Positions 1 through 9,506 of a stretch of DNA of 64,000 nucleotides are shown in pieces. Source of the DNA: an uncultured Lachnospiraceae bacterium (GTDB lineage: Bacteria > Bacillota > Clostridia > Lachnospirales > Lachnospiraceae); assembly GCA_910578475.1 (NCBI GenBank), contig CAJTRK010000008.1, positions 54,861 through 118,860 on the forward strand, read 5' to 3'. The translations under genes and the position numbers were made by a program. The notes under the pieces were generated by a model. The model was not told the DNA's origin and did no database searches. It worked only from the letters and a program-made list of their open reading frames with translations. Position 1 is the first letter of the stretch. Each line of letters begins with the position of its first letter.

Positions 1-1
1 G

Positions 2-2065
2 GATATAGTTATTACTGATTACAGAGCGTATAATCTTGAAGAAAGACACCCGGATGTTATTTATATACATAATCCTTATGATGGCTGGAATAACGTAACC
101 TGTCTGCCGGAATATTATTTTTGTAAGAATTTGCGAAATTTTACCGATTGTTTAGTGTATATACCTTATTTTATATTGGATGAAATAGAACCGAATGATA
201 AAAACGGCGTGGAGAAGATGAAGCATTTTTGTTTTCTCCCAGGGGTTATATATTCACATAAAGTTATTGTGCAGTCTGAAAAGATGCGTCAGATTTATAT
301 TAACGAGTATGCCAGACAGGCAAAGGCACTTGGTTTGCCGGTTGATATGAAAGCGCTGGAAGAAAATATTTATGGGATTGGTTCACCGAAGCTTGATAAG
401 GTACATAGCGTAAAGAAGGATGAGCTGGAAATCCCGGCCGAGTGGCTCGGGATGATAGAGAAGCCTGACGGTTCATGGAAAAAAATAATTTTTTATAACA
501 CGAGCATTAACGCATTATTAAAATCTGATGAGAAGATGCTGGAAAAGATGCAGTCAGTGTTTGCATATTTTAAAGAAGTGCAGGAAGATATAACTCTTTT
601 GTGGCGGCCGCATCCTCTGATACCAAATACGATTAAATCTATGAGACCTGTATTATGGGACAAATATAAGAAAATCGTAGAAAGATACAGGCAGGAAAAC
701 TGGGGAATCTATGATGACAGTTCCGATATGGACAGAGCCATAGCGCTCAGCGATGGGTATTATGGGGATTACAGCAGTATTGTACATTTGTATAAGGAAA
801 CAGGAAAACCGATTCTTCTGCAGGATGTAAATGTTACTTTTGAAAATTACGCAAAGGGGAGTAACTTATTTGTATCCAGTCCTATGTGGAATATAGAGAA
901 TAATAAGGCATGGTTTGTAAGTGAAGAATACAATATGCTGTTTTATGCCGAAATGGATACTGCCCAATGTGAGTTTGAGGCTGCGATACCGTACAAAGGC
1001 AGACGAGCATACAGAATGACGCCAAGATGTATGAAATGCGGCGACTGTATTTTTTGTATGCCGGATGATGGCGAATGTATAATGGTTTATCAGTGCAGCA
1101 GTCGGGAATTTTATGAGATTGAAATCGATAATCCCGATAAAGTGCGTCTTGGCATCGCCTATTTTTGGATGTATGAAGATAAGATATTTGCATTTTCCAT
1201 AGGACTTAAAAAACTGATAGAGATAGATATCAGCCGAAGGAAAATAAATCATTATTTTTCATTCGATGTAAGTATAATGCCAGCCATAGAAGTGGCGGGA
1301 ACGGAAATATACAGCCTTTTGAATCAGTCGGGATGTATTATATGCTTTGATATGATGAAAAAGGAAAGCATTTCATATATGCTGCCGGACATCGGAAAAG
1401 AATTTTATACACTTAGTTTCGATGGAGAGAAGTTTTGGATGAGCGGCGCCTGTAAAGAAGTATATATTTGGAACAGAGAGGAAAATACAATTGAAACCAT
1501 TGGGGGATTTCCTCCGGACTTTGGGATTTATAAAACTGTTGATAACGGAAACGGCGAAGAAATTGTTTTGGATTGTGAGAGCGAAGAATATGATGTGTGT
1601 GCATTTGCATATTCGATTGCCGCGGAAGGATATATATGGTTAATACCCTGTTGGACGAATAAGATATTGTATGTCAATCAAAATACATATGAAGTTAAAG
1701 CTTTGGAGATAGAGCATGAGGAGGAAACGGCATTAAGCGTAAAGAGAAATAATTTTTTCAGCGGCAGGTATATCCTGGAATATGTCAGGGAAAACCGATA
1801 CATAGGGCTTTATTCCTATAAAAACAGATGTGTTTTTGAAATAGATGCCAGAGAAATCAATGTAAAGGAATATAACTATTATTTTAGCGAAGCGTGTTTA
1901 CGGGAAGTGAAAAGTGCTGTTGCAGAAGAAAATACAGTTTATGAAAATAATATGCTTAATCTGACGAATTATTTTAATCAGCTGTTAGAGGATGATACAG
2001 CAAATGGCGGAACAGATTATGAAAATGCCGGAATAAATATCCATAAAGAAATGATGAAATACTGA
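2..2065 (+). CDS. CDP-glycerol glycerophosphotransferase-like protein with C-terminal propeller-like region (5' truncated by window)
   Basis: The reading frame is open from base 2, so the true start lies upstream of the window; the TTG at 131 is only an internal codon. The first ~290 visible residues resemble the C-terminal half of TagB/TagF-type CDP-glycerol:polyol glycerophosphotransferases: a GSPKLDK segment, an LLWRPHPL motif, and DGYYGDYSS followed by KPILLQD. In the known family the RPHP and D/S motifs bind the CDP-linked donor. The last ~320 residues are unusual: short strand-rich repeats (FFYEIEID, YGLGxxxx-type turns, KFWMSG, YIWLIP) look like blades of a beta-propeller, perhaps a glycan-binding or scaffolding part. 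The stop lies 6 bases before the next ATG, so the two are cotranscribed. The substrate is inferred only; it could transfer another CDP-activated group. Confidence 0.7.
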   Translation, partial: DIVITDYRAYNLEERHPDVIYIHNPYDGWNNVTCLPEYYFCKNLRNFTDCLVYIPYFILDEIEPNDKNGVEKMKHFCFLPGVIYSHKVIVQSEKMRQIYINEYARQAKALGLPVDMKALEENIYGIGSPKLDKVHSVKKDELEIPAEWLGMIEKPDGSWKKIIFYNTSINALLKSDEKMLEKMQSVFAYFKEVQEDITLLWRPHPLIPNTIKSMRPVLWDKYKKIVERYRQENWGIYDDSSDMDRAIALSDGYYGDYSSIVHLYKETGKPILLQDVNVTFENYAKGSNLFVSSPMWNIENNKAWFVSEEYNMLFYAEMDTAQCEFEAAIPYKGRRAYRMTPRCMKCGDCIFCMPDDGECIMVYQCSSREFYEIEIDNPDKVRLGIAYFWMYEDKIFAFSIGLKKLIEIDISRRKINHYFSFDVSIMPAIEVAGTEIYSLLNQSGCIICFDMMKKESISYMLPDIGKEFYTLSFDGEKFWMSGACKEVYIWNREENTIETIGGFPPDFGIYKTVDNGNGEEIVLDCESEEYDVCAFAYSIAAEGYIWLIPCWTNKILYVNQNTYEVKALEIEHEEETALSVKRNNFFSGRYILEYVRENRYIGLYSYKNRCVFEIDAREINVKEYNYYFSEACLREVKSAVAEENTVYENNMLNLTNYFNQLLEDDTANGGTDYENAGINIHKEMMKY

Positions 2066-2071
2066 GAAGGT

Positions 2072-3217
2072 ATGACAATGAGAGTGGTAATTTTAGCAGA
2101 TGCAGACAGTATTTATTGTAAGGAATATATAGAGTATGTTCTTCTGGAGAAATATGAAGTACTGATTATAACCGGCTGTAATAAAAGATATCGTCAGTAT
2201 TACAGGGAGAACGGTGTAAAAGTGCTTATCTGGATGCCGCCGCAGACACTGGAAGAAAGACTTGCGGACAGAATTTCGGACAAAATAAGACGTGATGATA
2301 TATTTCATGTGCATTATGTAGAACCGCGTATTTTGAAATATTTCTGGAAGCCCTGGATAAAGTGCAGGAAACGCATACTGACATATTGGGGGAGCGACTT
2401 GCTCAGGCTTCCGCTTAAACAGATACGTTCTATGTGGCCATTTATTTATACTGCCAATGATATTATCGTGATGGATAATCATATGCGCAGAAAAATGAAG
2501 GCAGTAGTGTCAAAGCGGAAATGGAACAGCGTAAAAAGCATTCCGCTCGGGATTCCGATGTTTGATACAATTGATGAAGTGTCAAAACGGATGTCTGTAA
2601 ATGCGTGTAAACAGCATTTTGAACTGCCTGTTGATAAAATCATTGTATCGGTCGGGTATAATGCAGCCCGTGAACAGCAGCATTTGGAAATGATGCGAGA
2701 GGTAGTGAAGCTGCCGGAAGAACTTTTAGATAAGATGTTTTTTGTATTTCATTTTGGTTACGGCGCAAAAGATACAGCTTATTGCAGGCAGTTATATAAA
2801 CTGATGGAAGAAAACAATGTACCTTATAAAGTACTGGAACAGTTTTTGGATAAGCATGAAACATCTGTTCTGCGGTTGAGCACAGACATCTTTTTATATG
2901 GACAGACTACGGATGCGATGTCGTCGAGCGTACTTGAATGTTTATATGCAGGCGCAGTATTGATAAAGCCGCAATGGCTTGACTATTCGGAGTTAAAAGG
3001 GATTAGCTTTTATGAGTATCAGCAGTTTGGTGAAATAAACGGCATTCTTGAAAATTTAATAGAAAAGGGCATAGACAGGATGCCGCAGAACAGGAAACCA
3101 CTTTGGGAACAACAGTCATGGGATGTGCTTGTGCCGAGATGGAAAGCATTGTATAAGGAGAAAGCAAATGGCAAACGAAGAGGAAAGGTACATATGGCTA
3201 AACGGAGATATCGTTAA
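2072..3217 (+). CDS. GT-B fold glycosyltransferase (WecF/GT4-like)
   Basis: A 381-residue protein that probably transfers a sugar to a lipid-linked or protein-linked glycan at the cytoplasmic face. The N-terminal half has a Rossmann start (MRVVILADAD) and an HVHYVEPR motif followed by ILTYWGSDLLR. The C-terminal half opens with SVGYNAAREQQHLEMM, which resembles the nucleotide-binding domain start of WecF-type Fuc4NAc transferases, and contains SSSVLECLYAGAVLI, the donor-binding helix with the conserved Glu seen in retaining GT-B enzymes. No membrane segment is seen. It starts 6 bases after the preceding gene, and its last 50 bases overlap the aminotransferase gene, so it belongs to the same transcript. 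Donor and acceptor cannot be told from sequence. Confidence 0.75.
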   Translation: MTMRVVILADADSIYCKEYIEYVLLEKYEVLIITGCNKRYRQYYRENGVKVLIWMPPQTLEERLADRISDKIRRDDIFHVHYVEPRILKYFWKPWIKCRKRILTYWGSDLLRLPLKQIRSMWPFIYTANDIIVMDNHMRRKMKAVVSKRKWNSVKSIPLGIPMFDTIDEVSKRMSVNACKQHFELPVDKIIVSVGYNAAREQQHLEMMREVVKLPEELLDKMFFVFHFGYGAKDTAYCRQLYKLMEENNVPYKVLEQFLDKHETSVLRLSTDIFLYGQTTDAMSSSVLECLYAGAVLIKPQWLDYSELKGISFYEYQQFGEINGILENLIEKGIDRMPQNRKPLWEQQSWDVLVPRWKALYKEKANGKRRGKVHMAKRRYR

Positions 3218-4103
3218 GGTTGGGGATGCGAAGATAAACGTATTGGCTCCAACGGCTCAGTTTGGCGCAAATGTTTTTGAGGGAATCCGGTGCTATTTTA
3301 GTGAAGCAGGAAATCAGCTCTATGCGTTCAGGCTGGAGGAACATTATAAGCGCTTACAGAACTCGGCAAAACTGTTTCGAATGAAGTGCCCTTATTCAAC
3401 GGAAGAGCTGAAACATTTTATGATAGACGTCGTTAAGGCCAATGGATATCGTGAAGACATTGCGGTCAGGCAGACACTATTTGTAGACGGATATGGGAGC
3501 TGGTTTTCCAGGGAACCGGTAGGTATGTTTATTGCGCCGATAGCGAAAAAAAGAATTGCCAATCCAATTGTGAAAGGAGAAAAAACCTGTGTGAGTTCAT
3601 GGGAAAGAATCAGTGACAGGGATATGTCTCCGAGAATCAAGGTAGGTGCAAACTATATTAATAGCAGGATGGCGAAGCTGGAGGCCATGGATAATGGATA
3701 TGATTCGGCGTTGTTTTTAAACAGACAGGGATTTGTGGCAGAAGGGACCGGTTCATGTTTCTTTATTGTAAAAGGCGGTTCATTGATAACGCCGATGCTG
3801 ACAGATTCTATTCTGGAGAGCATTACAAGAGATACGATAATGAAACTGGCGCAGAATGAACTCCATATGCCGGTGGTGGAACGGCATATGGACAGAACGG
3901 AATTATATACCTGTGACGAGGCCTTTTTCTGTGGCTCCGCAGTAGAAGTAACACCGGTTGTTCAGATAGACAGTCATGTGGTCGGAACCGGGAAGCCGGG
4001 AGAATGGACACAAAGAATTCATAAACTGTATTTGGACGTGGCGACAGGCGAATATGAGAAATATACGAACTGGCTGACTCCGATATATGATTCACGTTCA
4101 TAA
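3168..4103 (+). CDS. Class IV PLP aminotransferase (branched-chain aminotransferase fold)
   Basis: This transfers an amino group between an amino acid and a 2-oxo acid using PLP. The start is taken at the ATG at 3168 because AAGGAG lies just upstream and the protein then begins like family members. Seen motifs are FGANVFEGIRCY near the N-terminus, the PLP-lysine region RIKVGANYINSRMAK, the phosphate-binding FVAEGTGSCFF and the ILESITRD segment, in the order found in IlvE. At 311 residues it matches the usual family length. It overlaps the preceding transferase gene by 50 bases and is followed 32 bases later by an aldolase and then a PLP decarboxylase. That suggests a dedicated route to a glycan substituent rather than housekeeping isoleucine/valine synthesis, but this is inference. 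Confidence 0.85.
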   Translation: MANEEERYIWLNGDIVKVGDAKINVLAPTAQFGANVFEGIRCYFSEAGNQLYAFRLEEHYKRLQNSAKLFRMKCPYSTEELKHFMIDVVKANGYREDIAVRQTLFVDGYGSWFSREPVGMFIAPIAKKRIANPIVKGEKTCVSSWERISDRDMSPRIKVGANYINSRMAKLEAMDNGYDSALFLNRQGFVAEGTGSCFFIVKGGSLITPMLTDSILESITRDTIMKLAQNELHMPVVERHMDRTELYTCDEAFFCGSAVEVTPVVQIDSHVVGTGKPGEWTQRIHKLYLDVATGEYEKYTNWLTPIYDSRS

Positions 4104-4135
4104 ATTAATATCATCAGGTAAAAGGAGAAGAAAGT

Positions 4136-4957
4136 ATGCCGTTAAAAATGATGTATATAACAAATAAGCCTAAGGTAGCGCAAATTGTAGAAAGACACCA
4201 TGTGGAACGTATATGGGTGGATTTGGAAATAAGAGGAAAAGTCGAGCGTCAGCATGGAAGAAATTCGGTGATATCAACTCATACGATAGAAGATGTGAGC
4301 GCTATTAAGAATAGTCTTTCCGTTGCAGATTTAATGGTAAGGGTAAATCCTGTTTTTGACGGCTCGCGCAAAGAGATAGATGAGTGTGTAAGAAGAGGCG
4401 CCGACATCATTATGCTTCCATTTTTTACAGAGGCGGAAGATGTAAAAAAATTCCTCGATTATGTGGATGGCAGGGCCAGAACGATTTTGCTCGTGGAAAC
4501 AATCGGCGCGGAAAAAAATCTGGAGGAAATATTAGCTTTAAAGGGCATTGATGAGGTACATATTGGATTGAATGATTTGCATATTCAATATAAAAATAAG
4601 TTTATGTTTGAACTGCTTTCTAACGGCAAGGTAGAAGAAATAACCGATAAAATTAAAAAAATCGGCATTCCATATGGTTTTGGAGGAATTGCGCGACTGG
4701 ATGACGGGCTGCTTCCGGCAAGACATATTATCGCGGAACATTACCGGTTAGGCTCTTCGATGGCAATATTATCCAGAAGTTTTTATGATACATGGATATC
4801 TGACGATTATGAAGAAATCGAGAGAGCCTTTAAGTTCGGAATGCAAGAGATAAGAGAGTATGAGGAGCGCCTGGCGCATGAAACGCCGGAGTTTTTTGAA
4901 AATAACCGTAAGACAGTGATGGAAGAGGTTCAGGCCGTTTTGGATAAAATAGGCTGA
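4136..4957 (+). CDS. HpcH/HpaI-family aldolase
   Basis: A class II, metal-dependent pyruvate aldolase of the HpcH/HpaI (TIM barrel) family, 273 residues. Visible hallmarks are the catalytic Arg in LMVRVNP, the metal ligand Glu in LLVETIGA and the Asp in HIGLNDL, plus a glycine-rich strand GFGGIAR. Family members cleave or form 2-keto-3-deoxy acids from pyruvate and an aldehyde. The start ATG follows AAAAGGAG. Its position between an aminotransferase and a PLP decarboxylase suggests it makes or cleaves the carbon skeleton those enzymes use. The substrate cannot be read from the sequence, and CitE-like lyases in the same superfamily are the alternative. Confidence 0.8.
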   Translation: MPLKMMYITNKPKVAQIVERHHVERIWVDLEIRGKVERQHGRNSVISTHTIEDVSAIKNSLSVADLMVRVNPVFDGSRKEIDECVRRGADIIMLPFFTEAEDVKKFLDYVDGRARTILLVETIGAEKNLEEILALKGIDEVHIGLNDLHIQYKNKFMFELLSNGKVEEITDKIKKIGIPYGFGGIARLDDGLLPARHIIAEHYRLGSSMAILSRSFYDTWISDDYEEIERAFKFGMQEIREYEERLAHETPEFFENNRKTVMEEVQAVLDKIG

Positions 4958-5010
4958 GAAGCCGTTCCCTGACAGAATACAGGACTGGAAAAAGAGTATG
5001 GAGGTAGGTC

Positions 5011-6228
5011 ATGTTAGATTCATATAAACAGTTAAAGGCAGCGGCGGATGAACATGGAGATGCTTTCTATATCCTGGACAGTCGATTGTTCGAACAGAAT
5101 TATGACGACATGCTGTCCGCATTCTGTTCCTATTATCCGAATACTCATATTGCATATTCATATAAAACAAATTATATGCCGAAACTTTGCAGAATAATTC
5201 AGGAAAAGGGCGGATATGCGGAGGTAGTGTCCGAGCTGGAATGGCAGCTTGCCGTGAAAACGGGAGTAAAGCCGTCGGATATATATTATAACGGGCCGTA
5301 TAAGAAAAAAGAATATATTGAAAAATGTCTTCTTTCGGGTGTCCATATCAATCTGGATTCCATGTATGAAGTTGAAATTGTTGCGGAAATTGCGAAAAGG
5401 AACAGGGACAGGAAATTGGAGGCAGGCATAAGATGTAATGTGGATATCGGCCAGGATGAACCGTCCCGCTTTGGGTTTTATACACAGTCAGGAGAACTTG
5501 TCGGAATTGTGCGGAAACTGAACGATTTGGGAAATGTAAAAGTAACGGGCCTGCATTGTCATTTACCATTTCGTTCGTTGGACTCTTTTAAGGAACGCGT
5601 CCGCATTATGTATACAATACTGGAACAGTTTCCGGAATACGAATGGTCCTATTTGAGCTTTGGCGGCGGATATATGGGAAAGGTAGACGAAGAAATGGCC
5701 AGGACATTTGCATTTGTGCCGCCAACATACGAGGATTATGCACAGGTCGTTGCGGGTGGGATGAAAGTGTTTTTTGAAAACCGGCAGCATAAACCGAAAC
5801 TCATCATAGAGCCGGGCAGCGCACTGGTCGCTGATACCATGAAATATGTAACACGGGTGGTAGATATTAAATATGTAAGGGATAAATATATCGCTACGCT
5901 TTCCGGAAGTATTTATAATATGAATCCTTCCACAAAGGGAATTAAACGTCCCATCGCCGTATATTCGGACAAACAGCAGGAACATTTCTATGAGAACGTG
6001 GATATGGCGGGATATACATGTATCGAGTCGGACTATTTGTATAGAGGCTATCAGGGAAATCTGTCCCGGGGGGACTTTGTTGTATTCCATAACGTCGGCT
6101 CATACAGTCTTGTTATGAAACCCCCGTTCATTCTGCCGGATGTTCCGTGCCTGGAAGAGGATGGAGAGAAGACTGTAATTGTGAAAAAGAAACAGCGTGA
6201 AGAGAGTATTTTTGCGGATTTCATATGA
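5011..6228 (+). CDS. Fold-III PLP-dependent decarboxylase (LysA/ODC-like)
   Basis: A 405-residue alanine-racemase-fold decarboxylase related to diaminopimelate and ornithine decarboxylases. The PLP lysine is in AYSYKTNY, the barrel residues in GVHINLDS and GLHCHLPFRS, the glycine-rich phosphate loop in LSFGGGYMG, the conserved IEPGSALVADT and a C-terminal substrate-loop-like YKGYQGN region (YRGYQGN here). It has a strong GGAGG site seven bases before the ATG. It is unlikely to be the housekeeping LysA: it sits in a glycan cluster directly after an aminotransferase and an aldolase. It probably decarboxylates a dedicated amino acid to give an amine or amino alcohol for decorating the glycan. 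That role is inferred. Confidence 0.8.
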   Translation: MLDSYKQLKAAADEHGDAFYILDSRLFEQNYDDMLSAFCSYYPNTHIAYSYKTNYMPKLCRIIQEKGGYAEVVSELEWQLAVKTGVKPSDIYYNGPYKKKEYIEKCLLSGVHINLDSMYEVEIVAEIAKRNRDRKLEAGIRCNVDIGQDEPSRFGFYTQSGELVGIVRKLNDLGNVKVTGLHCHLPFRSLDSFKERVRIMYTILEQFPEYEWSYLSFGGGYMGKVDEEMARTFAFVPPTYEDYAQVVAGGMKVFFENRQHKPKLIIEPGSALVADTMKYVTRVVDIKYVRDKYIATLSGSIYNMNPSTKGIKRPIAVYSDKQQEHFYENVDMAGYTCIESDYLYRGYQGNLSRGDFVVFHNVGSYSLVMKPPFILPDVPCLEEDGEKTVIVKKKQREESIFADFI

Positions 6229-6280
6229 GCAGAAAAGAGATAACGGGCATTAATATCAGAAAGTGGGATAAGGAAAGCAA

Positions 6281-7225
6281 ATGAGTGACAAGAAGCTGGT
6301 TACGCAGATTATGTGCTATTATAACGAAAAAAAATATTTAGGAGACGCCATTCGCAGTATATTGGCTCAGAGCTATGCCAATTGGGAGCTGATTCTGATT
6401 GACGATGGCTCTACGGATGGAAGCCATGAAACAGCGGAATCATTTCAGGATGACAGAATTATACATGTTTCCAATAAAGAAAATCATGGACTGGCATGGT
6501 GCCGCAATCAGGGATTATCGCTGGCGAAAGGAGAATATATCGGCTTTGTAGATGCTGACGATATAGCACGCAAGGACAAACTAAAAAAAATGGTCGATTA
6601 TCTCGATTCTCACGAAGATGTTCTGGTATTAAGCGGAGGATGTATTTATATAGACAAATATGGAAATAAGCTGTCACAAAGAGAAGGGATTATTTGTGAA
6701 GACGCAGATATCAGAGCATATATGCTGTTTGGAAACTGTATGGCGGGTCCCTGTGCTCTTTTCCGGAGAGCGGTAATTGATAAGTATCATATAGCGCATG
6801 ATATTGTTATGCGGACTTCACAGGATTATTTTTTCTGGCAGAAATGTCTTCGCCATGGAAAATTTTATAATCTGGAAGAGCCGTTGTTTTATTATAGGAT
6901 TGGGCATAACTCCCAGAGCAACAGGACGGTTAAACGCGACCCTGAAAAGAATCAGAATATTTTACTGAAAATTCTTCATTACGCATGGCGTTCAAGGGGC
7001 TTTCGATTGAATCGAGGGGATATTACTTATATATACAGATATATATATCATCAGGAGCGGTTTACATCTTTCAATGATTATATAAAAGGATATAAATTGT
7101 ATCGCAAAATAAAGAAACAGGAGTCCGGGTTAAACCTGCCGGAAGGTTCTCAAATTTTAGCTCTGTACAAAGAATTTTTGAAAAAACACATGAGGAATGA
7201 TATAAAGCACATAGCAGTTTTATAA
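6281..7225 (+). CDS. Family 2 glycosyltransferase (GT-A fold)
   Basis: A 314-residue inverting transferase. The N-terminus has the usual GT2 nucleotide-binding strand and turn (YYNEKKYLGDAIRSILAQS, LILIDDGSTDGS), and the metal-binding DxD motif is DADD at about residues 92 to 95. The acceptor half contains SQDYFFWQKC, the usual (E/Q)D-(Y/W) catalytic-base segment. No membrane helix follows, so it is a soluble or peripheral cytoplasmic enzyme. The ATG is preceded by AAGGAAAG. It lies 52 bases after the decarboxylase gene in the same direction and is likely part of the same operon. Confidence 0.85.
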   Translation: MSDKKLVTQIMCYYNEKKYLGDAIRSILAQSYANWELILIDDGSTDGSHETAESFQDDRIIHVSNKENHGLAWCRNQGLSLAKGEYIGFVDADDIARKDKLKKMVDYLDSHEDVLVLSGGCIYIDKYGNKLSQREGIICEDADIRAYMLFGNCMAGPCALFRRAVIDKYHIAHDIVMRTSQDYFFWQKCLRHGKFYNLEEPLFYYRIGHNSQSNRTVKRDPEKNQNILLKILHYAWRSRGFRLNRGDITYIYRYIYHQERFTSFNDYIKGYKLYRKIKKQESGLNLPEGSQILALYKEFLKKHMRNDIKHIAVL

Positions 7226-7281
7226 AAGGCAGAACAGAAAATGAAGGTTGGCGAATCAACAATATTCGGAGGAAAAGTAAA

Positions 7282-8070
7282 GTGGAAAATCAGATATATG
7301 ATGACGCATTCTATAAAAACAGAAATGAAGAGACGAAATATTCGGCTGAAAGAATTATAGATGCACTTTTTAAGCGTTTATATAAGATGCCTCAGAGCAT
7401 GGTAGATGTAGGATGTGGGGTTGGAACCTGGCTCGGCGTTGTCCATTCAAAGTATGGTGTAGAAACTGTCATTGGGATGGATGGAGATTATGTACCAAGA
7501 CAATATCTGCAAATAGACAAGGACAATTTTATTCCCTGTAATCTGGAGGATTATCAGGCAGAAAAAATTTTAATAAAAAATGGAAATAAGAAATTCGGTC
7601 TGGCCGTTTCGCTTGAAGTGGCGGAGCATATTCAAAGAAAAAATGCAAGAAAATTTGTCAGGAATTTATGCGGGCTGAGTGATGTTATATTGTTTTCCGC
7701 GGCATTGGCGAAACAGGGAGGCGATGGTCATGTAAATGAACAAAGGCTTTCATACTGGATAAAGCTTTTTGCCGAAAACGGTTATCGTTTTTGTGATGTT
7801 ATCCGGGCGGATATCTGGAATGATAAGAAAATACCTGTCTGGTACAGAAATAATGTTGTGGTATTCTGCAATTCCGGAGATGAAATAATTCGTACGGAAG
7901 GTGTTGAACCGATAATTGATATGGTTCATCCGGATTTGTATGAAGCAAAAGTAAAAATTTACGAAGAGCAGATAAGGCAGTTGGAACAGGATGGTAAAGT
8001 GATGCGTCTGCTCAAGCGTGAATGTAAAAAAACCGCAGATAAAATTACAAGTCTTATATATCGGGATTGA
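7282..8070 (+). CDS. Class I SAM-dependent methyltransferase
   Basis: A 262-residue methyltransferase. Motif I is VDVGCGVGTWLG (residues ~41 to 52), the acidic residue after strand 2 is in GMDGDYV, and a methyltransferase-type SLEVAEHI follows. The C-terminal ~40 residues form a basic, helical tail. Translation starts at GTG (7282), with CGGAGG seven bases upstream and no better ATG. Neighbouring transferases suggest it methylates a sugar or the amino substituent of the surface glycan, but the target is not visible in sequence. Confidence 0.8.
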   Translation: MENQIYDDAFYKNRNEETKYSAERIIDALFKRLYKMPQSMVDVGCGVGTWLGVVHSKYGVETVIGMDGDYVPRQYLQIDKDNFIPCNLEDYQAEKILIKNGNKKFGLAVSLEVAEHIQRKNARKFVRNLCGLSDVILFSAALAKQGGDGHVNEQRLSYWIKLFAENGYRFCDVIRADIWNDKKIPVWYRNNVVVFCNSGDEIIRTEGVEPIIDMVHPDLYEAKVKIYEEQIRQLEQDGKVMRLLKRECKKTADKITSLIYRD

Positions 8071-8099
8071 TAACCTTTATATGGAGGTAGTTTGGAAAG

Positions 8100-9500
8100 A
8101 TGCAACAGCGCAAAGACTGGATTGACATAATTGTAGATAAAGTGCATGAAAATTATAATGGGCGCCAGGTCGTAATATGGGGATTCTTTGAGACATCCTG
8201 CACCATAAGCGGTAAATTAAAGGAGCGTTACGGAATCAGTACGGCCTTCTATGTAGACGGCAATGCTGCTAAAACAGATAATGTACAGGTTTTTCATCCG
8301 GACTGTTTAGACGGTAAATCAGATACCTGTTATGTAGTAATTCCGCTGACGTTTTATCAGTCAATCAAAGAAAAAATATCAGAGTACGGATATAAAGAGG
8401 ACATAGATTATTATTATTTTTGCGGTTGTATTTTACGGCAGGAACCGGATTATTTTGAAGATGCACACGGAAATAAGATTATAGGGAACTATAAAGGACT
8501 TAAATTTGCTTTTTTTGGATTTCATTCGACGATTGAACTTGGAGATAACATACAGTTTCAGAATACATGTCTTTATTTCTTTTCCGATGATTCGAGAATA
8601 AAGATTGGAAGTAATGTGGAGCTGAAAGAAAACGTTATCCACATATATAATAGTTCCAATATGATAGTTGGAAGTAGTACAGAGCTGAAAGAAAATACCA
8701 TTTACATACATAATCATTCAGAAGCGCTTATTGGAGACGGCACAAAGCTGAAAGGCAATCTTTTCAATATTAAAAATTCAGCTAAAACGTTATTGGAGGA
8801 GAGTGTACACTTTGAAAACGTACAGATGGTTATCAGAGATAATGCAAGGCTGGAAACAAAAGACGGCTCTTTGATAAAAGGCCTGCATATTAGCGTATAT
8901 GAGCACGGAGAAGCTTTATTGGGACAAAACACGGAGGTTACGGGAGATGTTTGGGAAATAAGGGAAAACGCCAGGCTGCATATAGGAAACGGCGGAAAAT
9001 TTATATATAGCATTGGTGGAAAAAGTTCCATACATATTGCCGAGAATGCCGGTATGATAATCGGTAACAATTTTCATATTTTGGAAAATTACCGTTTTGT
9101 GGTAGCTTCCGGTACAAAAATCTTAATAGGCAATGATTGTGTTATGTCTTATAACATCACAATGTATAGCAGTGATTTGCATTCCATTTTTGATGTTGTT
9201 ACCGGAGAAAATATTAATTCCAATGATGAAATTAAGAAAGAACGGAAAATTGTAATAGGAAATCATGTATGGTTAGGGGTCCATGTCACTGTTCTATATA
9301 ACACGCAAATCGGCGACGGAAGTGTAATAGGGGCTATGAGTCTGGTAAAGAGTAAGATTCCAAACAACTGTATAGCGGCAGGTTCTCCTGCCAGAGTAGT
9401 AAGACGTGATATTGCATGGAGTATGAATGATGGAGCTGCGGATATTTCTGATTGCGGAGAGGAATATGTCAATTTAACGGAAGAATCCCGGAAGGAGTAA
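8100..9500 (+). CDS. Rossmann-like domain fused to long left-handed beta-helix acyltransferase
   Basis: A 466-residue protein. Residues ~20 to 110 form a Rossmann-like accessory domain (QVVIWGFF, AFYVDGNAA, CYVVIPLTFY) of the type repeated across this cluster. Residues ~135 to 360 are a run of imperfect hexapeptide turns (IGSNVELKENVI, VGSSTELKENTI, IGDGTKLKGNLF) that should form a long beta-helix. The C-terminal ~100 residues are a classical O-acetyltransferase end: IVIGNHVWLGVHVTVL, IGDGSVIGAMSLV, SPARVVRRD. The likely reaction is acetylation of a glycan sugar. The helix is much longer than in ordinary ~200-residue serine or maltose acetyltransferases and may act as a spacer or binding surface. 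Confidence 0.75.
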   Translation: MQQRKDWIDIIVDKVHENYNGRQVVIWGFFETSCTISGKLKERYGISTAFYVDGNAAKTDNVQVFHPDCLDGKSDTCYVVIPLTFYQSIKEKISEYGYKEDIDYYYFCGCILRQEPDYFEDAHGNKIIGNYKGLKFAFFGFHSTIELGDNIQFQNTCLYFFSDDSRIKIGSNVELKENVIHIYNSSNMIVGSSTELKENTIYIHNHSEALIGDGTKLKGNLFNIKNSAKTLLEESVHFENVQMVIRDNARLETKDGSLIKGLHISVYEHGEALLGQNTEVTGDVWEIRENARLHIGNGGKFIYSIGGKSSIHIAENAGMIIGNNFHILENYRFVVASGTKILIGNDCVMSYNITMYSSDLHSIFDVVTGENINSNDEIKKERKIVIGNHVWLGVHVTVLYNTQIGDGSVIGAMSLVKSKIPNNCIAAGSPARVVRRDIAWSMNDGAADISDCGEEYVNLTEESRKE

Positions 9501-9506
9501 AAATTC

